64,000 nucleotides of DNA from Nyssa sinensis (GCA_008638375.1 CM018048.1:50437675-50501674); one strand, 5' to 3'. Counted from the first letter of the stretch, positions 1-12,800 are shown. Numbers and translations are program-made. The notes: a model not told the origin generated them from the letters alone.

Positions 1-1038
1 TAGCTCTGATACCACTTGTAAGGCCCAGCCCATTCAACTCCTTAAATTTCAGGTGTTAAGTAGAGAGAAACTAAAGTCTTATAGACCGCAGAGAGGGGCC
101 ATAAAATGAGCAATGTATCTAGCCCATTCAACTCCTTAAATCCCGAGTGTTAAGTAAAGGAGAACTAAACGAAAGTTTTATAGACCGCACAGAGAGGCCT
201 TAAATGGGCGATGTACCCTGCCTATTCAACTCCTTAAATCTCAGGTGTTAAGTAGAGGGGAACTAAAGTCTTATAAACTGCACCGAATGGCCATAAATGG
301 GCAATGTAGGACATTTACATCCCATTCAACTCCTTCAATCTCAGGCGCTAAGTAGAGGGGAATTAAAGTCTTATAAACCGCATAGAGATGGCACAGAAGG
401 GCCATAAATGAGCGATGTACCCAGCTCATTCAACTCCTTAAATCTCAGGTGTTAAGTAGAGGGGAACTAAAGTTTTATAAACTGCACAGAGGGGCCATAA
501 ATGGGCGATGTAGGACATTTACATCCCATTCAACTCCTTAAATCTCAGGTGTTAAGTAGAGGGGAATTAAAGTCTTATAAACTGCATAGAGACGGCATAG
601 AGGGGCCATAAATAAGCGATGTACCCAGCTCATTCAACTCCTTAAGTCTCAGTTGTTAAGTAGAGGGGAACTAAAGTTTTATAAACTGCACAGAGGGGCC
701 ATAAATGGGCGATGTAGGACATTTACATCTCATTCAACTCCTTAAATCTATGGTGAACCGCACAGATGGGTCATAAATGGGCGATCGATGTAGGACATTT
801 ACATCCCATTCAACTCCTTAAATCTCAGGTGTTAAGTAAAGGGGAACTAAAATCTTATAAAACGCATAGAGGAGCCATAAATGGGCGATGTAAGACATTT
901 ACATCTTATTCAACTCCTTAAATCTCAATTGTTAAGTAGAGGAGAACTAAAGTCTTATAAACTGCACAGAGGGCATAAATTGGGGAACTAAAGTCTTATA
1001 AACTGCACAGAAGGGTCATAAATGGGTAATGTAGGACA
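1..1038 (-). repeat. Tandem array of about 10 TRIM-like LTR units
   Basis: About ten head-to-tail copies of a roughly 100-bp unit, recognised by cattcaactcctt or variants near 31, 125, 223, 323, 427, 527, 631, 731, 807 and 907. The spacing is 92-104 bp apart from one 76-bp unit. From about 323 to 731 the unit ends alternate (gatgtaggacatttacatc, then gatgtacccagct), giving a dimer of about 204 bp. At 3-14 the bases gctctgatacca are the complement of an initiator-tRNA-Met primer-binding site. After a 2-nt spacer, TGTAAGG opens the LTR complement, so the units are LTR-derived and lie on the - strand. The array may extend beyond the left window edge. No coding capacity is seen. Confidence 0.75.
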
Positions 1039-1240
1039 TTCCAACACACCTCTTAGACCATAGCAGCCGGACACTCGGCACGCCGGAAGACTAGCCCAAT
1101 CTGGCTCTGATACCACTTGTAAGGCTTAGCCCATTCAACTCTTTAAAAATCAAGTTTAAAAGAAGAAGGGAACTATAAAAATTAACGCCTCATAGACTTA
1201 TAGACTGCACTGAGAAACCATAAATGGATAACATGAGACA
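1039..1240 (-). mobile_element. TRIM element: LTR, tRNA-Met primer site and tiny internal region
   Basis: Read on the - strand, an LTR of about 123 bp (1240 to 1118) begins TGTCTCATG and ends CTTACA. A 2-nt spacer follows, then a primer-binding site for tRNA-iMet at 1115-1104 (TGGTATCAGAGC). An internal region of only about 65 bp leads to the next LTR-like unit, which begins TGTCC at 1038. A purine-rich stretch (aagaggtgtgttggaa) just before 1038 could be a polypurine tract. There is no gag or pol, so it fits a terminal-repeat retrotransposon in miniature. Family name not assigned. Confidence 0.65.
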
Positions 1241-1542
1241 TTCCAAAATAAACAAATTAAAATCAAAGCCTCGAGCATTTAGCAAACCCTACTACCTTAA
1301 ACATCACTAAAACTTCCAATTTTTTTCTTTTTTACTTTCTCAGAAAATCCAATAAATTGACATCAAACCTTGATGAAGCTTCCCCAGAGAAAATCGAGAG
1401 GTAGATTTTTATGCACCAAAAACAAGAACGCAATCTTTGGATGTCCTTCAAAGTTGTCATCCAAAATTCGAAATCTGCAAGTGACCAAATTAGAGATTTT
1501 TCGTTGCCATCGCCAATGGCACCTCTCATCTGGATGCTCTCG

Positions 1543-2070
1543 TTGATGAAGGCAGTGAGTGATGCGTGTGCGTGATTGTGTGTTTTGAGAGATAGAGAGG
1601 GAGATGTGTGTGTGTGTGTGACAGAGAGAGAGAGAGGAGAACGGGTTGAGGGAGAGGAATTTCGTGTTTGATATAGAGGAAAATGGAGATTTAGGGTTTG
1701 GCCACCATTGTTGATATGCGTGTGCGTGTGTGTGACAGAGAGAGAGGAGAACGAGTCGAGAGAGAGAAAGAGAGAGGAATTTTGGGTTTGATAGAGAGGA
1801 AATTAGGGATTTAGGGTTTGACTGCCATTGTTGATGTGCATGTGCATGTGTGTGATTGAGTGTTTTGATAGACAGAGAAGGAGATACATGAGCATGCGTG
1901 TGACAGAGAAAGAGGAGAACGGGTTGACAGAGTGCAATTTTTAGGTTTGATAGAGAGAAGAAAATGAAGATTTAAGGCCCGGCCGTCATGGTTGATGGTA
2001 AAGGTTGATGAACGCGTGAGTGATGCATGTGCTTGCGTATGTGATTGTCTGTTTTGAGAGACGGGGGGAG

Positions 2071-2104
<34 letters not shown>

Positions 2105-2110
2105 ACGGGT
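1543..2110. repeat. GA/GT-rich tandem repeat, about 4 units of 120-170 bp
   Basis: Four degenerate copies begin with gttgatg near 1543, 1710, 1830 and 1990-2004. Each carries a (tg)n run, a (ag)n run, gagaacgggttg or a variant, then aggaatttngggtttgatagagaggaaa and atttagggtttg. Unit length varies through indels and microsatellite slippage. No reading frame spans the units. The last copy fades into AT-rich DNA after 2110. Confidence 0.7.
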
Positions 2111-3782
2111 TGTGAGAGTTTGACTTTCTTGATTAAAAAACTATTAAAAATGTGAGAGTAAAAATTATAAAAGTGTGAATTACGTCAACCCCGTTAAATA
2201 GATAACCCGTTAAAAAAGAGACAATGTAATTTTAAAAAATATAAAAAAATATTTATAATTATTAAAAATTATAAGAAAAATAAGTATAATTAATCTTAAA
2301 TATTTTTATGTATTAAATCCTACCAAATTTAATATAATTTCACCTGAAAAAAAATCTTATTACGTATTTCAACTCAATTTTTTTTGCTTACAATTTTTCA
2401 TGAAATAAAATGATAGGCCTTGTCACTAACTTAAATGAAGTCACCGACTTTATTGTTGGATGTAAAGTTGTCATCTTACGTGTGCAGTAAACACCTTAAA
2501 CTTTATGAAATAATGAATAAAATCAATTTAACATTTTTTATCCTATATTATTGCACTTGTGTTTATACACATATATTAATATGGATAAATTCATGTGAGT
2601 GTCATAATGACGAGTTTCACATTTATATGAATATATATACACAAATATGTACACAAATACATGTGACATAAATCACAATTCATAATGATATTTTTATAAC
2701 AACTTTATCAAAGTATAATGTAATATATCAGAATACGTTTGGTAATGTCAGGGGAGTAAGTGAATTGCGGACTGGTCTTACCATTATTCCAACACTCCTC
2801 TTAATAATGTGACAACTTTCAAGTGATCTTAAATTAATTCTTAATTATGATTTGTTAAGGAGTTTTTTTTTTAAGTACGAGGATTGATTGAATTCAAGAA
2901 AATTTTACTTAAATAGTGCCTACACATTATATAAGGCTCGAACTTAAATAATATTTATAAAAAAAAAAAATTATCATCTTAAATACAATGTCGTAAAGAA
3001 TTTCTTCTTAAAGAGTCATTTTTTTTTCCAATTCTCAATTTTTCAACCTCACTTGTACCTACTAAACCAACCACATCCATATATTGTTCCAAATACTTCA
3101 TTAGTTGTATCCATAATTAATTACAGATAATTAAAAAAACCAAACTCATTTTTTCATTGTTGGATATATTTACACATATATATATATATATTTTGATAAG
3201 GTCAATGTGAGCAAAAATATTATAAACATGTAGACAACCAAACTTTAACTTGTTTTTCGGAAGAAAGGTTAGAGTTGGGACTTGGAAGAAACCGAAAACG
3301 TACCCTGGAGAGGCTAGGTTCTTATTCTCTACAATCAGAAATATTGTAATGCCGAAACAAACCAGTGATATTTGTCCACGTAATCCATTCAGGGGTAAAA
3401 CAATCATTACAGGAAACAATGATGCCCTGTTTTCCTTACCTGTCAAATGTTTATTTGGTTCTGTAACTCACAAACACACAGAATTCGATTGTATCGAAAA
3501 TCAAATCTTGGAAATCGGGAAACAACACACGACTCTCCTGGTTAAAACATGTATAGAAAGTAGAATGAGGAGAGAGAGAGGAGAGAGAGATTTTGCATTG
3601 GAGTTTCCTCTATTTAGGTTGGTATCATCGCCCAGCTTTCTCAAACTTTGGGCCTTCGCGGATTGTGAAAGAGCTTACAGACCATTGTTTTTTCTTGTCT
3701 TTCTTCTTCTAATTAATTCGTTTTCAACTACTCCTCTCCCTTCACATCTATTGGTCTCACTCTGTCCATAAACCTTCATGCG
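2111..3782. other. AT-rich upstream DNA, no gene recognised
   Basis: AT-rich sequence with short homopolymers and a small (ta)n run near 3177-3191. Open frames here, including one of 173 codons at 3250-3771 that runs up to the KAS III leader, show no recognisable domain. The region from about 3450 probably holds the KAS III upstream promoter. Confidence 0.5.
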
Positions 3783-3898
3783 CCCTATATACTCTTCTCA
3801 CATTCTTGTTCTTTCATCAATAAGCTAGACATCTTAGCATATCGTTCTCTCTCTATCTTATAGTTTGTCTATCTAGTTAATCTGTTGTCACCCTATAA
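3783..3898 (+). promoter_or_regulatory. Probable core promoter and 5' UTR of the KAS III gene
   Basis: A TATA-like ccctatatactc at about 3783-3794 is followed by a CT-rich leader (ctctctctatctta) running to the ATG at 3899. Spacing of about 110 bp from TATA to ATG fits a short plant 5' UTR. The transcription start is inferred, not seen. Confidence 0.4.
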
Positions 3899-6800
3899 AT
3901 GGCAAATGCATCTGGGTTCTTCTCACCTACACTTCCAAGTCTGAGGAGGCGGATTCCTTCACCTATAGTTATATATCGATCTGGGTTTTGTTCCCCTGTG
4001 GGAATCTACAGAAGGGTATTGTGCTCCAGCACCACCGAAGGTGCAGAAAAGCTTGGCTCTGGTGTTTCCCCTTCTGAATCTCGAGTACCCAGGTATGTTC
4101 TCTTCTTGGTTTCCTCATTTTAATGTGATTAGTCGCTTGGGGTTTGTTTAACCTTTTTTTTGGGGGGTGGGGGGGTTTGTTGGGGGTTAATTTGCGATTT
4201 CTCAGTTGAATGGGTTGTTGATGCAATTGGGCTTGAATCTTATGTGTTTGTTTGCTGAAAAATGAAATTAATTTCATTTCATTCTGAATTTGAGTTCTTT
4301 GTCAAAAGGGTTCATTTTGATTTTGTTTTTGTGTTTTGGTCGTAACTATCTATGTTGATGCCTTGTAGGAGATGTGGATTAATTAAATGGAGTTTATTTT
4401 GTTGATAATGATTCATGTAGTGATCATATAATTTATTTATTAAGTGTTGGATCACTTTGATATTGGGTACCTTTGTTGTCAGTGAACTGAGTGAGAAAGG
4501 TTAAAGGTTTTATTCCTCTTGCATGGGCACTTTTAATATTGAAAGGGTTCATGAAAGTAATTTAGAGTCCATATACAGGGGATAGTTGATTGATTCACAT
4601 CTGTCTCTGTAGTGAGCTTTCACTTCATCCCTATGTGGCATGAATCCCCCGATCTTCAGTCTGAATAACTCCGTACCTCTCCTCTCTCTCCCTAGCCCTC
4701 CCCTTTCTTGCTTGCCGTAGCCTTCTTCAGTTTATTTTCATTTCTTTTTTCGTTTTTAAGTCCTCATCTTTTGTCAAATTTTTGCAATCTCTTCAATCCG
4801 TAATTAGTTCCCCCCTTTCCCCAATTGTTACCTCTGGATTTTCATCAGCAATCACCAGAGCTTTGTCTGAGATATCAAGGCTTGGCTTTGGAAGAGCTAA
4901 ACAAAGATTCCCTTTAGTTATAGGTATAAAGATGGGTGGCAGGTGAGTATAAACAACTCATAATACCCGCAATTTGCAATCCTCTTTTCCTTTAATTGGC
5001 CCTGCTAACCCTCAATGAATTATGAGCTATGTGAAGTGTTAATGCCATATCATCTCATGGTTACTGCACCCTTATCAGATAAAATTTTTGTGTTATTCCT
5101 ATTGTAGTAAAAATTAAAGAAACTTTTTAGATTTTCTGGTCTCTATCTTGTTTTCAACTATCAGAATAATTCCACATAAAATTTTTGGACAAGTTTTTGT
5201 TGAGATGCAACTCTACTTCCCTTGGTTACTGGATTCCTTGAATTTTCCCTCATTCTCACATGATTAGTATTTCCTCTATAATTTTGTAAGTTTTATTTTT
5301 TTTGTGATCGGTAAGAAGTATGTCATGTCATTCTTGAGCAAGGTGGAGTTATTAGATGGAGGTAGAGATGGGATTTCTTGGAGTGGTGGAGGGGACGGTA
5401 GATTCACAGTCCGTTTCTTTCATTGGACATGAATGGAAGGGAGAAATAATCTTTTCCCTTGGAGGGTGATTTGGAAGTCTAGAGTGCCTACAAAAGCCTC
5501 ATGTTTTGCTTGGGAGGTTTCTTGGGGTGCCATTTTAACTGTGGACAACTTGAAGAAGAGGGGTTTTCATCTTCCAAATCAATGCCCCTTATGCAAGAGG
5601 GAGGAAGAAACAATTGATCATCTTCTTTTACATTGTACTTATGCTTGGGATATTTGGAGTTTTCTTTTTAGTATCTTTGGGTTCTCATGGGTGATGCCGG
5701 CTAAGGTTAAAGAACTCTTTTTGAATTGGAGATGCAAAAAGCTCAGAAAAGAGGTGAGTGTAGCTTGGAAAATGGCGCCCGCGTGCCTTTTGTGGCGTTT
5801 ATGGAAAAAAAGAAATAAAAGAATTTTTGAAGCGGTAGAAGCTTCCCCTTGACAGTTTAAAGTCATTTTTTTGAAAATCTTTTTCTTTTGGATTAAGGAA
5901 GAATACCCTATGTATTTAGATATACTTATAAATTTTTTGAGAAATTTTAGGTTTTAATTGATGTAGCCGGTCCCTTTTATTGTTCTTGGAGGGTGCTTTT
6001 CTCAGGCCCCTATTCCATATATCTATTTCACTTTTATTGATCCAAAAAAAAAAAAAAAGAGGGGGTAAACCCCTTATAAAAACACACACAAGAACAAAAC
6101 ATCTAGAAAAGAGCACAAGAGAAAATACAACATGGTATAACACTTAATAATCACAAAACCCTTGTCACTTTGGCTACTATTCTAGATTCATGTAAGTCCC
6201 AGTTCTAAAACAAGTTGTAGGTACTTGGTTTACCTCTATTATGACTAGCCATGTGACAATCCTTATCAAATTGACAGCTCAACACAATGCATAATTTGCA
6301 TGCCATGACAGCAATTAGATTTATTACACATGCTTCAATATTTCAAACCTCGGGTTGCGTGTGTCATTAAAACCTCTGCTGATGAGCACTTGAACGCTCA
6401 CACGATAGAGTAACTTTAGAGCAAGATACAATCTGTAGGTCAATCCATTCTTGCGCGCTAAACTTGATCAAGCAACTCTTAGCTCCCAGATGTAGCATGG
6501 TGATGCCATACTTGGTCGAGCTAATATTAGGCTCCCTTACGTGGTATAACTTTCCATTATGCATAAAGCTCCCTTCGTGGATTGCCCTTCCATCTTATGG
6601 TTGTCGAATGACTTAGGGGCAAGTCTTTGGGAGGCTTTCATAGTTTGGCACACGGTTATGATACAATCACATGTCATAGACCCACTATTGGGATGCTCAA
6701 GATTTTGTAGTATGGAGAGGCTAAAATATTGGATTCTCTAAGGTGTACATTGCATCACTTGTGCGCGAAATACCTTGGACCTTCTAGATTAGAGAGATTC

Positions 6801-9800
6801 TACAAAGATTCCTTAAATTTTCCATTAATTTCTACTACATTCCATTACATCTTTTGAACTAACTTCTATCTTGGACTCTAGTGGGTCACATGATCAGTTT
6901 GTTACTAATTACGTTACCTCCCTAACCAACTCACGTGTTGAGACAACTATAAATAGTACCTCACGTCATTATAAACACTGATAGATAATGAATGCATAGC
7001 ACTGCGCTCTTTGCAGTGCTCTTAGCTATTACTCACAATCATTAAGGAATGCCTTGGGTATTGTACTATCATCATCATCATTGCTTATTAAAATTTCGAT
7101 ACACACTCATTCCCTGTGCCCCACACTCTTCATGAATTTCTTTTAGATTTTAAATTGCCTCTACTTTTTCCCTACCATTTCACCTCGGGATCCCTCAACT
7201 ATCTGACATGGAAGACTTGCTCCTTGTACAAATCACTCTCTAACTCAACAACACCATCTTAACCATCTACACAAGCTTCCATTCAAAGTGGAGCTATTAG
7301 TAAATTTGCAACCCATAGCTTTGATGTAATCAAGCAGACTTTTTCTTTGAGTTCATTTTCAAAGCTACGTCTATTAGGCTTGCGCCAAACGTGGTATATC
7401 TAATGCATCTTAGGGAATTCCCTACCATTAAATTCTGACCGAGCTCACTGTAACATTTGATCCCATAAACGTAGGTTCTTGCGAATACCATAAATTACTA
7501 CAATGCATCCTTTGTGAATAGATAATTGAATAAAATATGGTAACGTGTTCTCCGCCAAACACACATGAACATTTGATATAATCCCAGTAAAAACAACCGG
7601 TCTTTAGTAGAAAGCTGATTTTTAGTAGCCACACAAAGAATAAAAGAATGCAGAGATCTTGATTACCTTACACAACTTGTTCCACTGCCCACACAGATCA
7701 TGAGAAGGTAATATAGATATTTGAACTAAAACAAGTCATGTTAAATCCAGGAGCAAAATTGGACAAAACTAAAAAAAATATGAGAGAGTGACGTAGGATA
7801 ACTTTAGGAAACTTGGAATAAAGCTGTCCATGAATGGATTTATGGTGGTTTTTGGTTTTGGAAAGCTTGTTGCTTTAATGGTTTGAAGGCTAGAATAATG
7901 GTTGTAGATTTTGGGGACTAAAGAGGGATGAAATTGGCTTGATTTTAAAAGTGATAATTTGCAGGGAATTTGAAGAAAAACAGTGTTGGAAACTCTGGAT
8001 AGCAAGCATTTTAATATTTTAGGTGCTAATTTAGTGGACAAATGGTATAGGAAACAGTTAGGTATGATTTTATGCTTAGTATGGCAGGGTTTTGGTGCCA
8101 AGAGTGTCTGTTCTGGGACTGTGATTAGTACCCTGACAATAACATTTGATTAGATGAGGGAGGAAGAATAATAATCTAGGAATCCCACCTAGAATAATCT
8201 AAGGTTGCAGCATACTCAAACAATCTTTAATTCTCTAAGGGGAAATGCTATTTGCACTCCCTTTTTGGCTAAAGGGGCTCCACTTTAAAATTGAGATTAT
8301 CAATTGCCCTTACAATTAACAAAAAGACATTACATTCACTTTCAACCAAGGGCATTTGTGTACTTTAATTTGAAATAAAAAAGTTGAAGAGGAGCCCCTT
8401 GGCAAAAAGTGGTGTGCTTATAGGGGCTCACTTCTCTAAAACTTAACTTTATTGAATAAAATGATTACATAGATATTTATGCCTACTGGGTTGTTCCTAT
8501 TCTTGCTAGAACTATGACTTAAGAATAAGAAACTAGGTTGTTTGACTGCTAAGATTATTTTAGACTTATTAAAGATCACAAATAAGATCCAAATAACATA
8601 ACTTGACCCAAAATACAATGTCATTACTACAGCTTATGTCTAGAAAATTTTGAAATCATTAAAATACCCTTGATACACAATAAAAAAGGCCGTACACAAT
8701 GCACAATGCACAAGGCTCCTGCACTCGACAAGGTCTGGGGAGGTGGATAGTAGGCAGTCTTACCCGTATTTTATAGAGGTTGATTCTTAGGACTTGAACC
8801 CGTACCACTGTGTGGGGTTGGACGAGACCTAGCCATCGTTCTAGGTAACAACCTCTCCTTGACACCTAATAAAAAAAAATAAAAATTTACCAGTAGCATA
8901 TTAACCTAAAATAAGCATAAATTAAACTCAAATTCAACAAAAAACTTAATTACATAAGGTCTAAATAGTACTTTATGTAATATTGTCAATTTTCACTCTT
9001 TCTTGTTAGTATGCTCTGCATGAAAGAGCCCACTGTTGATAATGATTAATCTAGAGGTCATGTTACTTACCTTTTGACTGTTGGATAGCTTTGATTTTGG
9101 AATACCTTAGTTCTATGTGAATTGAAAGAGATGGGGTTTATTCCTCTCGCACAGGCACGTTGTATTAAAAGGATTCTTGCACAGTAATTTAGAGTCCATG
9201 TACAGTGGATCACACTTCCAAGTTCGTGATACTGATTTTATTTTTTGGTGGCTAAGCAACAAGAAACTTGAGTACTTGCCAATTGAAATTAAGGTTGAGG
9301 AGCTAACTAGATACCACCTAGCCGGTGGTCGTGGACTGGAATGCTATGATGTAAACAACTTCTGTTGCTTGAAGTTTTTGGGGGATTGACATAGATGATG
9401 TTCATGATACAGTGCTGCTAGGACCCATGGTAAAAAAAATTGGGGTCTAGAAAACAATGTATTGGACTGAGGGATACAACTAGAAAATTATCCATGGTGT
9501 GGCTGCAAAACAAGTTAGTCCTAGTTTTTTTTAATTAAGAATTAGTTGGCAGAACGGTTTTCCAAACTGAATGAGGTTGATTTATGCTTAGCTTGACAGT
9601 CATGACTGACAATCCAACCCCACCTTTAATTGAGTCAAGTAAGAAATGTTAAGGCCAATTCAAGGCTCTGAATTTTACAATTAGGCATTATTTAGTCAAT
9701 TCCACCGAATTTACTGTATCCGTTGGTACTTTTGTATCTTAACCATAGTTCTAAACTATTTGGAATGTAATAAAAGAAAATTTGGTAATCAACTGGCTCC

Positions 9801-12800
9801 CTCTTAGTACACAAAGAAAGTTAAATAATGTAAAGGACACCTGGATATGATAACACACTGCACAAAGCTCATGATTTTGACTATGTACATGTGGCATATT
9901 GCATTATGGATATATCTAGAAAACATTGGACATTTATCTACAAATATCCATGGAGTATTAGTAAGGCAGCTACGATACAGATACAACTATATTTGAGAAG
10001 TATTTGTGCCTTTCAGCTTTGCATGCACATATATGCATTTTTGTGTATTTAGGTTTGCATATATATTTTTTGATCAGTGGTCTTTAAGTTTGTATATATG
10101 CATATATGATAATATTTCAGAAGTTGAGTAGATTGTTTGAGCTTTGGTGCTGTTTTTTTTTTAATTTTTTTATTTTTTATATAAGTAGATTTGCCACTGC
10201 TATTTAATGTCATTATTGAAGCCCTCTTTTACTTGGGCCTCATTTGGTAACATTTCACATTTTTTGTTTTCTGTTTTTTTTTTTTTTTTTTTTTTTATAA
10301 TATGACAACTGTATTGAAAGATTATCTTCCTCTGTTGAATTTTAACATGGATTTGTGCAGAATCGTTAGTAAAGGCTGCAAACTAGTTGGATGTGGCTCT
10401 GCAATACCAAATTTTCGAATTACCAATGATGATCTTGCAAAAGTTGTTGAAACTTCCGATGAATGGATATCTGTACGCACTGGGATTCGTGAACGGCTAG
10501 TTCTTACAGGTCAGTTATCCCTCAGCAGTGCATGCAAGTGTATTCTTCCGGTCTCTTGAACGGTGCAAAAAAGCTTTGCTTGCTATTAGCTCCACCTGAC
10601 CTTTTTTTCAAGGCCAGAATATGAGCTTTAGATGAAGAGAAGCGACTTAAAGCATGAGGAGTTTTAGCCTAGCTGGTTAATCTGGTAGTGTCAGTTGTAA
10701 TGCACATGGACATTGTTCTAGTTTGAGCTTTGATTTTTATAAACTTCACAATCTTGTTAGCTCATGATCTTGGGGGCTGAATCACTATGGCTATATTATT
10801 GGACAGTGTTGGGCATGAAGTCACCCAATTCTGACTTGGCTCGGATGAGCCTAACTAATTTTAACAGTAATTTGTTTGACCTCGCCTAGGCTAAACTATT
10901 TCTATTGATTCTTTGTTTTCTTTGTGTTCCAATGAGTTCTGGTATGCAATTATGATTGCTTGAATTGCTTTCCTGGCTTCTATGGTGGTTGTGTACTGGA
11001 CATTTGGGATTTAAAACTTGCCATTTAACATTCTTCCCCAAGGAGATCTTTCAGCCAAATTTCAATTCTATTTTGATATGGACTATGATTGAATGGCTCG
11101 TTTTGGACCACTATTCTTACTTTTTCTGATGATCCAAAAGATATAGTTGGATTTCAAAGTTGATTGACATTTTGCAATAGGAGATATGTTAGAGGATCCA
11201 TCTTATGGTTTTGCTGAATCACCCTTATGTCCAGACCGTTTTCTATCACTGAACAAATGTATCATATATAAATAATATGTGGATGTCCTTATTTTTCGTC
11301 ATCATTTATGCAGTAGGCTTTAGCAACAGGGAGATCATTTTTTCAGTTAGTGGTATCCTAGTTATGCAAACACTAAATGATGTCCGTCTGACTGTGCTTT
11401 TGTAGGGCAAGAAAGTTTGACAGCTCTGGCAGCAGAAGCAGCAAAGAAAGCTCTTCAGATGGCAGAGGTTGATCCTGATGATGTGGACCTAGTCTTGTTG
11501 TGTACATCAACTCCAGAGGATCTGTTTGGCAGTGCTCCTCAGGTATTGATTTATAAATAATATGAAGTTGATTGCTGGGGTCACGGTTACCCTGCCTTGA
11601 CGCTCTATCTTTTACTTGTTATAATAAATAAATAAATAAAAGAATAAATAAATAAAAGAAAGAAGAAGAAGAAGAAAAAGAAGAAAAAGACTGATCAAAT
11701 GTATGGTAATTGTACTCGAGATTAAGCTGCACGAATGTCATCAATCATCTCGGAACAGGTGGTTTGTGTATTCTAAGCAGCATTGCATCTCACATGTAGT
11801 TGGATGTGGAATTGAAAGGCATGTGCGCCCTTGGGTTTAGGTTAACAAGACAAATAACATGCATCCAAATACAAGTATTAAAAACTGTGCATGCGTTCAT
11901 AATGTAATTAGAATGTATAATTTGGCTTGCATTTATTTACAATGCTTTTTGCAATACATTATTGATTTATGTGGATTAGGCCTAGTTTTAGCTTGTTCAT
12001 GCCTCTACTTGAGTCTGCTCATTAGCCTAATCCAACATTCCTTTCCTTTCCTGCTACCTTCAATTATGCAAAAAATTACAATATACTCGGCAAACTTACT
12101 CATTTCTTCGTTAAAATCACTAGCTTTTTATTACGGCCAACTTTCCTTTCTGAACCCAAGCATAGAAGAATCTTTTTAATGTGCTTTCTTTTGGGAAATT
12201 GTCTTGGGGTTTATCTTAAAATCTCTTGATGTCTACCTTGAATATTAACTAGCCCAATTAAACTGAGGCTGATGTTGTTTTGGCTTGGCTTGTTAGGCAT
12301 ATGAGCTTGATCACGGCTCATTTAATTGGCAAACTAGCTTAAAGGAACGTCTTATCCAGCCTAATCCAAGCTGCTCACTACCAGTTCAGTCTTTGGATGG
12401 CCCTGTCTATTAGCTGTATTTAATTTGATCCAAATCTCTTCATAGTGAATCTGTAGGAAACATACTTTCCCAGCATCTTTTTGGAACACATCATCAGCAT
12501 TGTTTTCGTGAAATTGCGACTTAGTCTAGATCTTCATTTACTTCTGCTTATAGGATAGCACCGTCAGGAAGTTCCTATTAAAGAAGGGTTTTATACAAAA
12601 ATTATATATGACAAACCATATCATCCAAATTGAATCAACTAAGTTGGGGCACTAGACTGATCCTTGCAATTTGTTAATGTCGTCATATTGTTAATGGATC
12701 AGATGCGGTCCAATAAATATGCATCTGTAAGTTGGCTACCTTATTTTTCTAGGAAAGTTTGGGAAAAGGTAAATTCAATTCTCATACTTTTGCTTGGGAG

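Noticed and set aside
1..1038. CRISPR-like regular spacing of about 100 bp
   Set aside because: The units are long, contiguous and similar throughout with no unique spacers, and the context is a plant nuclear genome; they are LTR-derived tandem repeats.
1332..1529. 65-codon - strand frame (SLIWSLADFEFW)
   Set aside because: No upstream or downstream exons and no known domain; kept only as context for the adjacent tandem repeat.
3250..3771. 173-codon + strand open frame upstream of KAS III
   Set aside because: No recognisable motif, biased C-terminus, and it runs into the CT-rich leader region of KAS III; more likely promoter DNA.
7769..8101. 110-codon - strand frame in KAS III intron 1
   Set aside because: No motif or homology recognised, and it lies inside a spliced-out intron.
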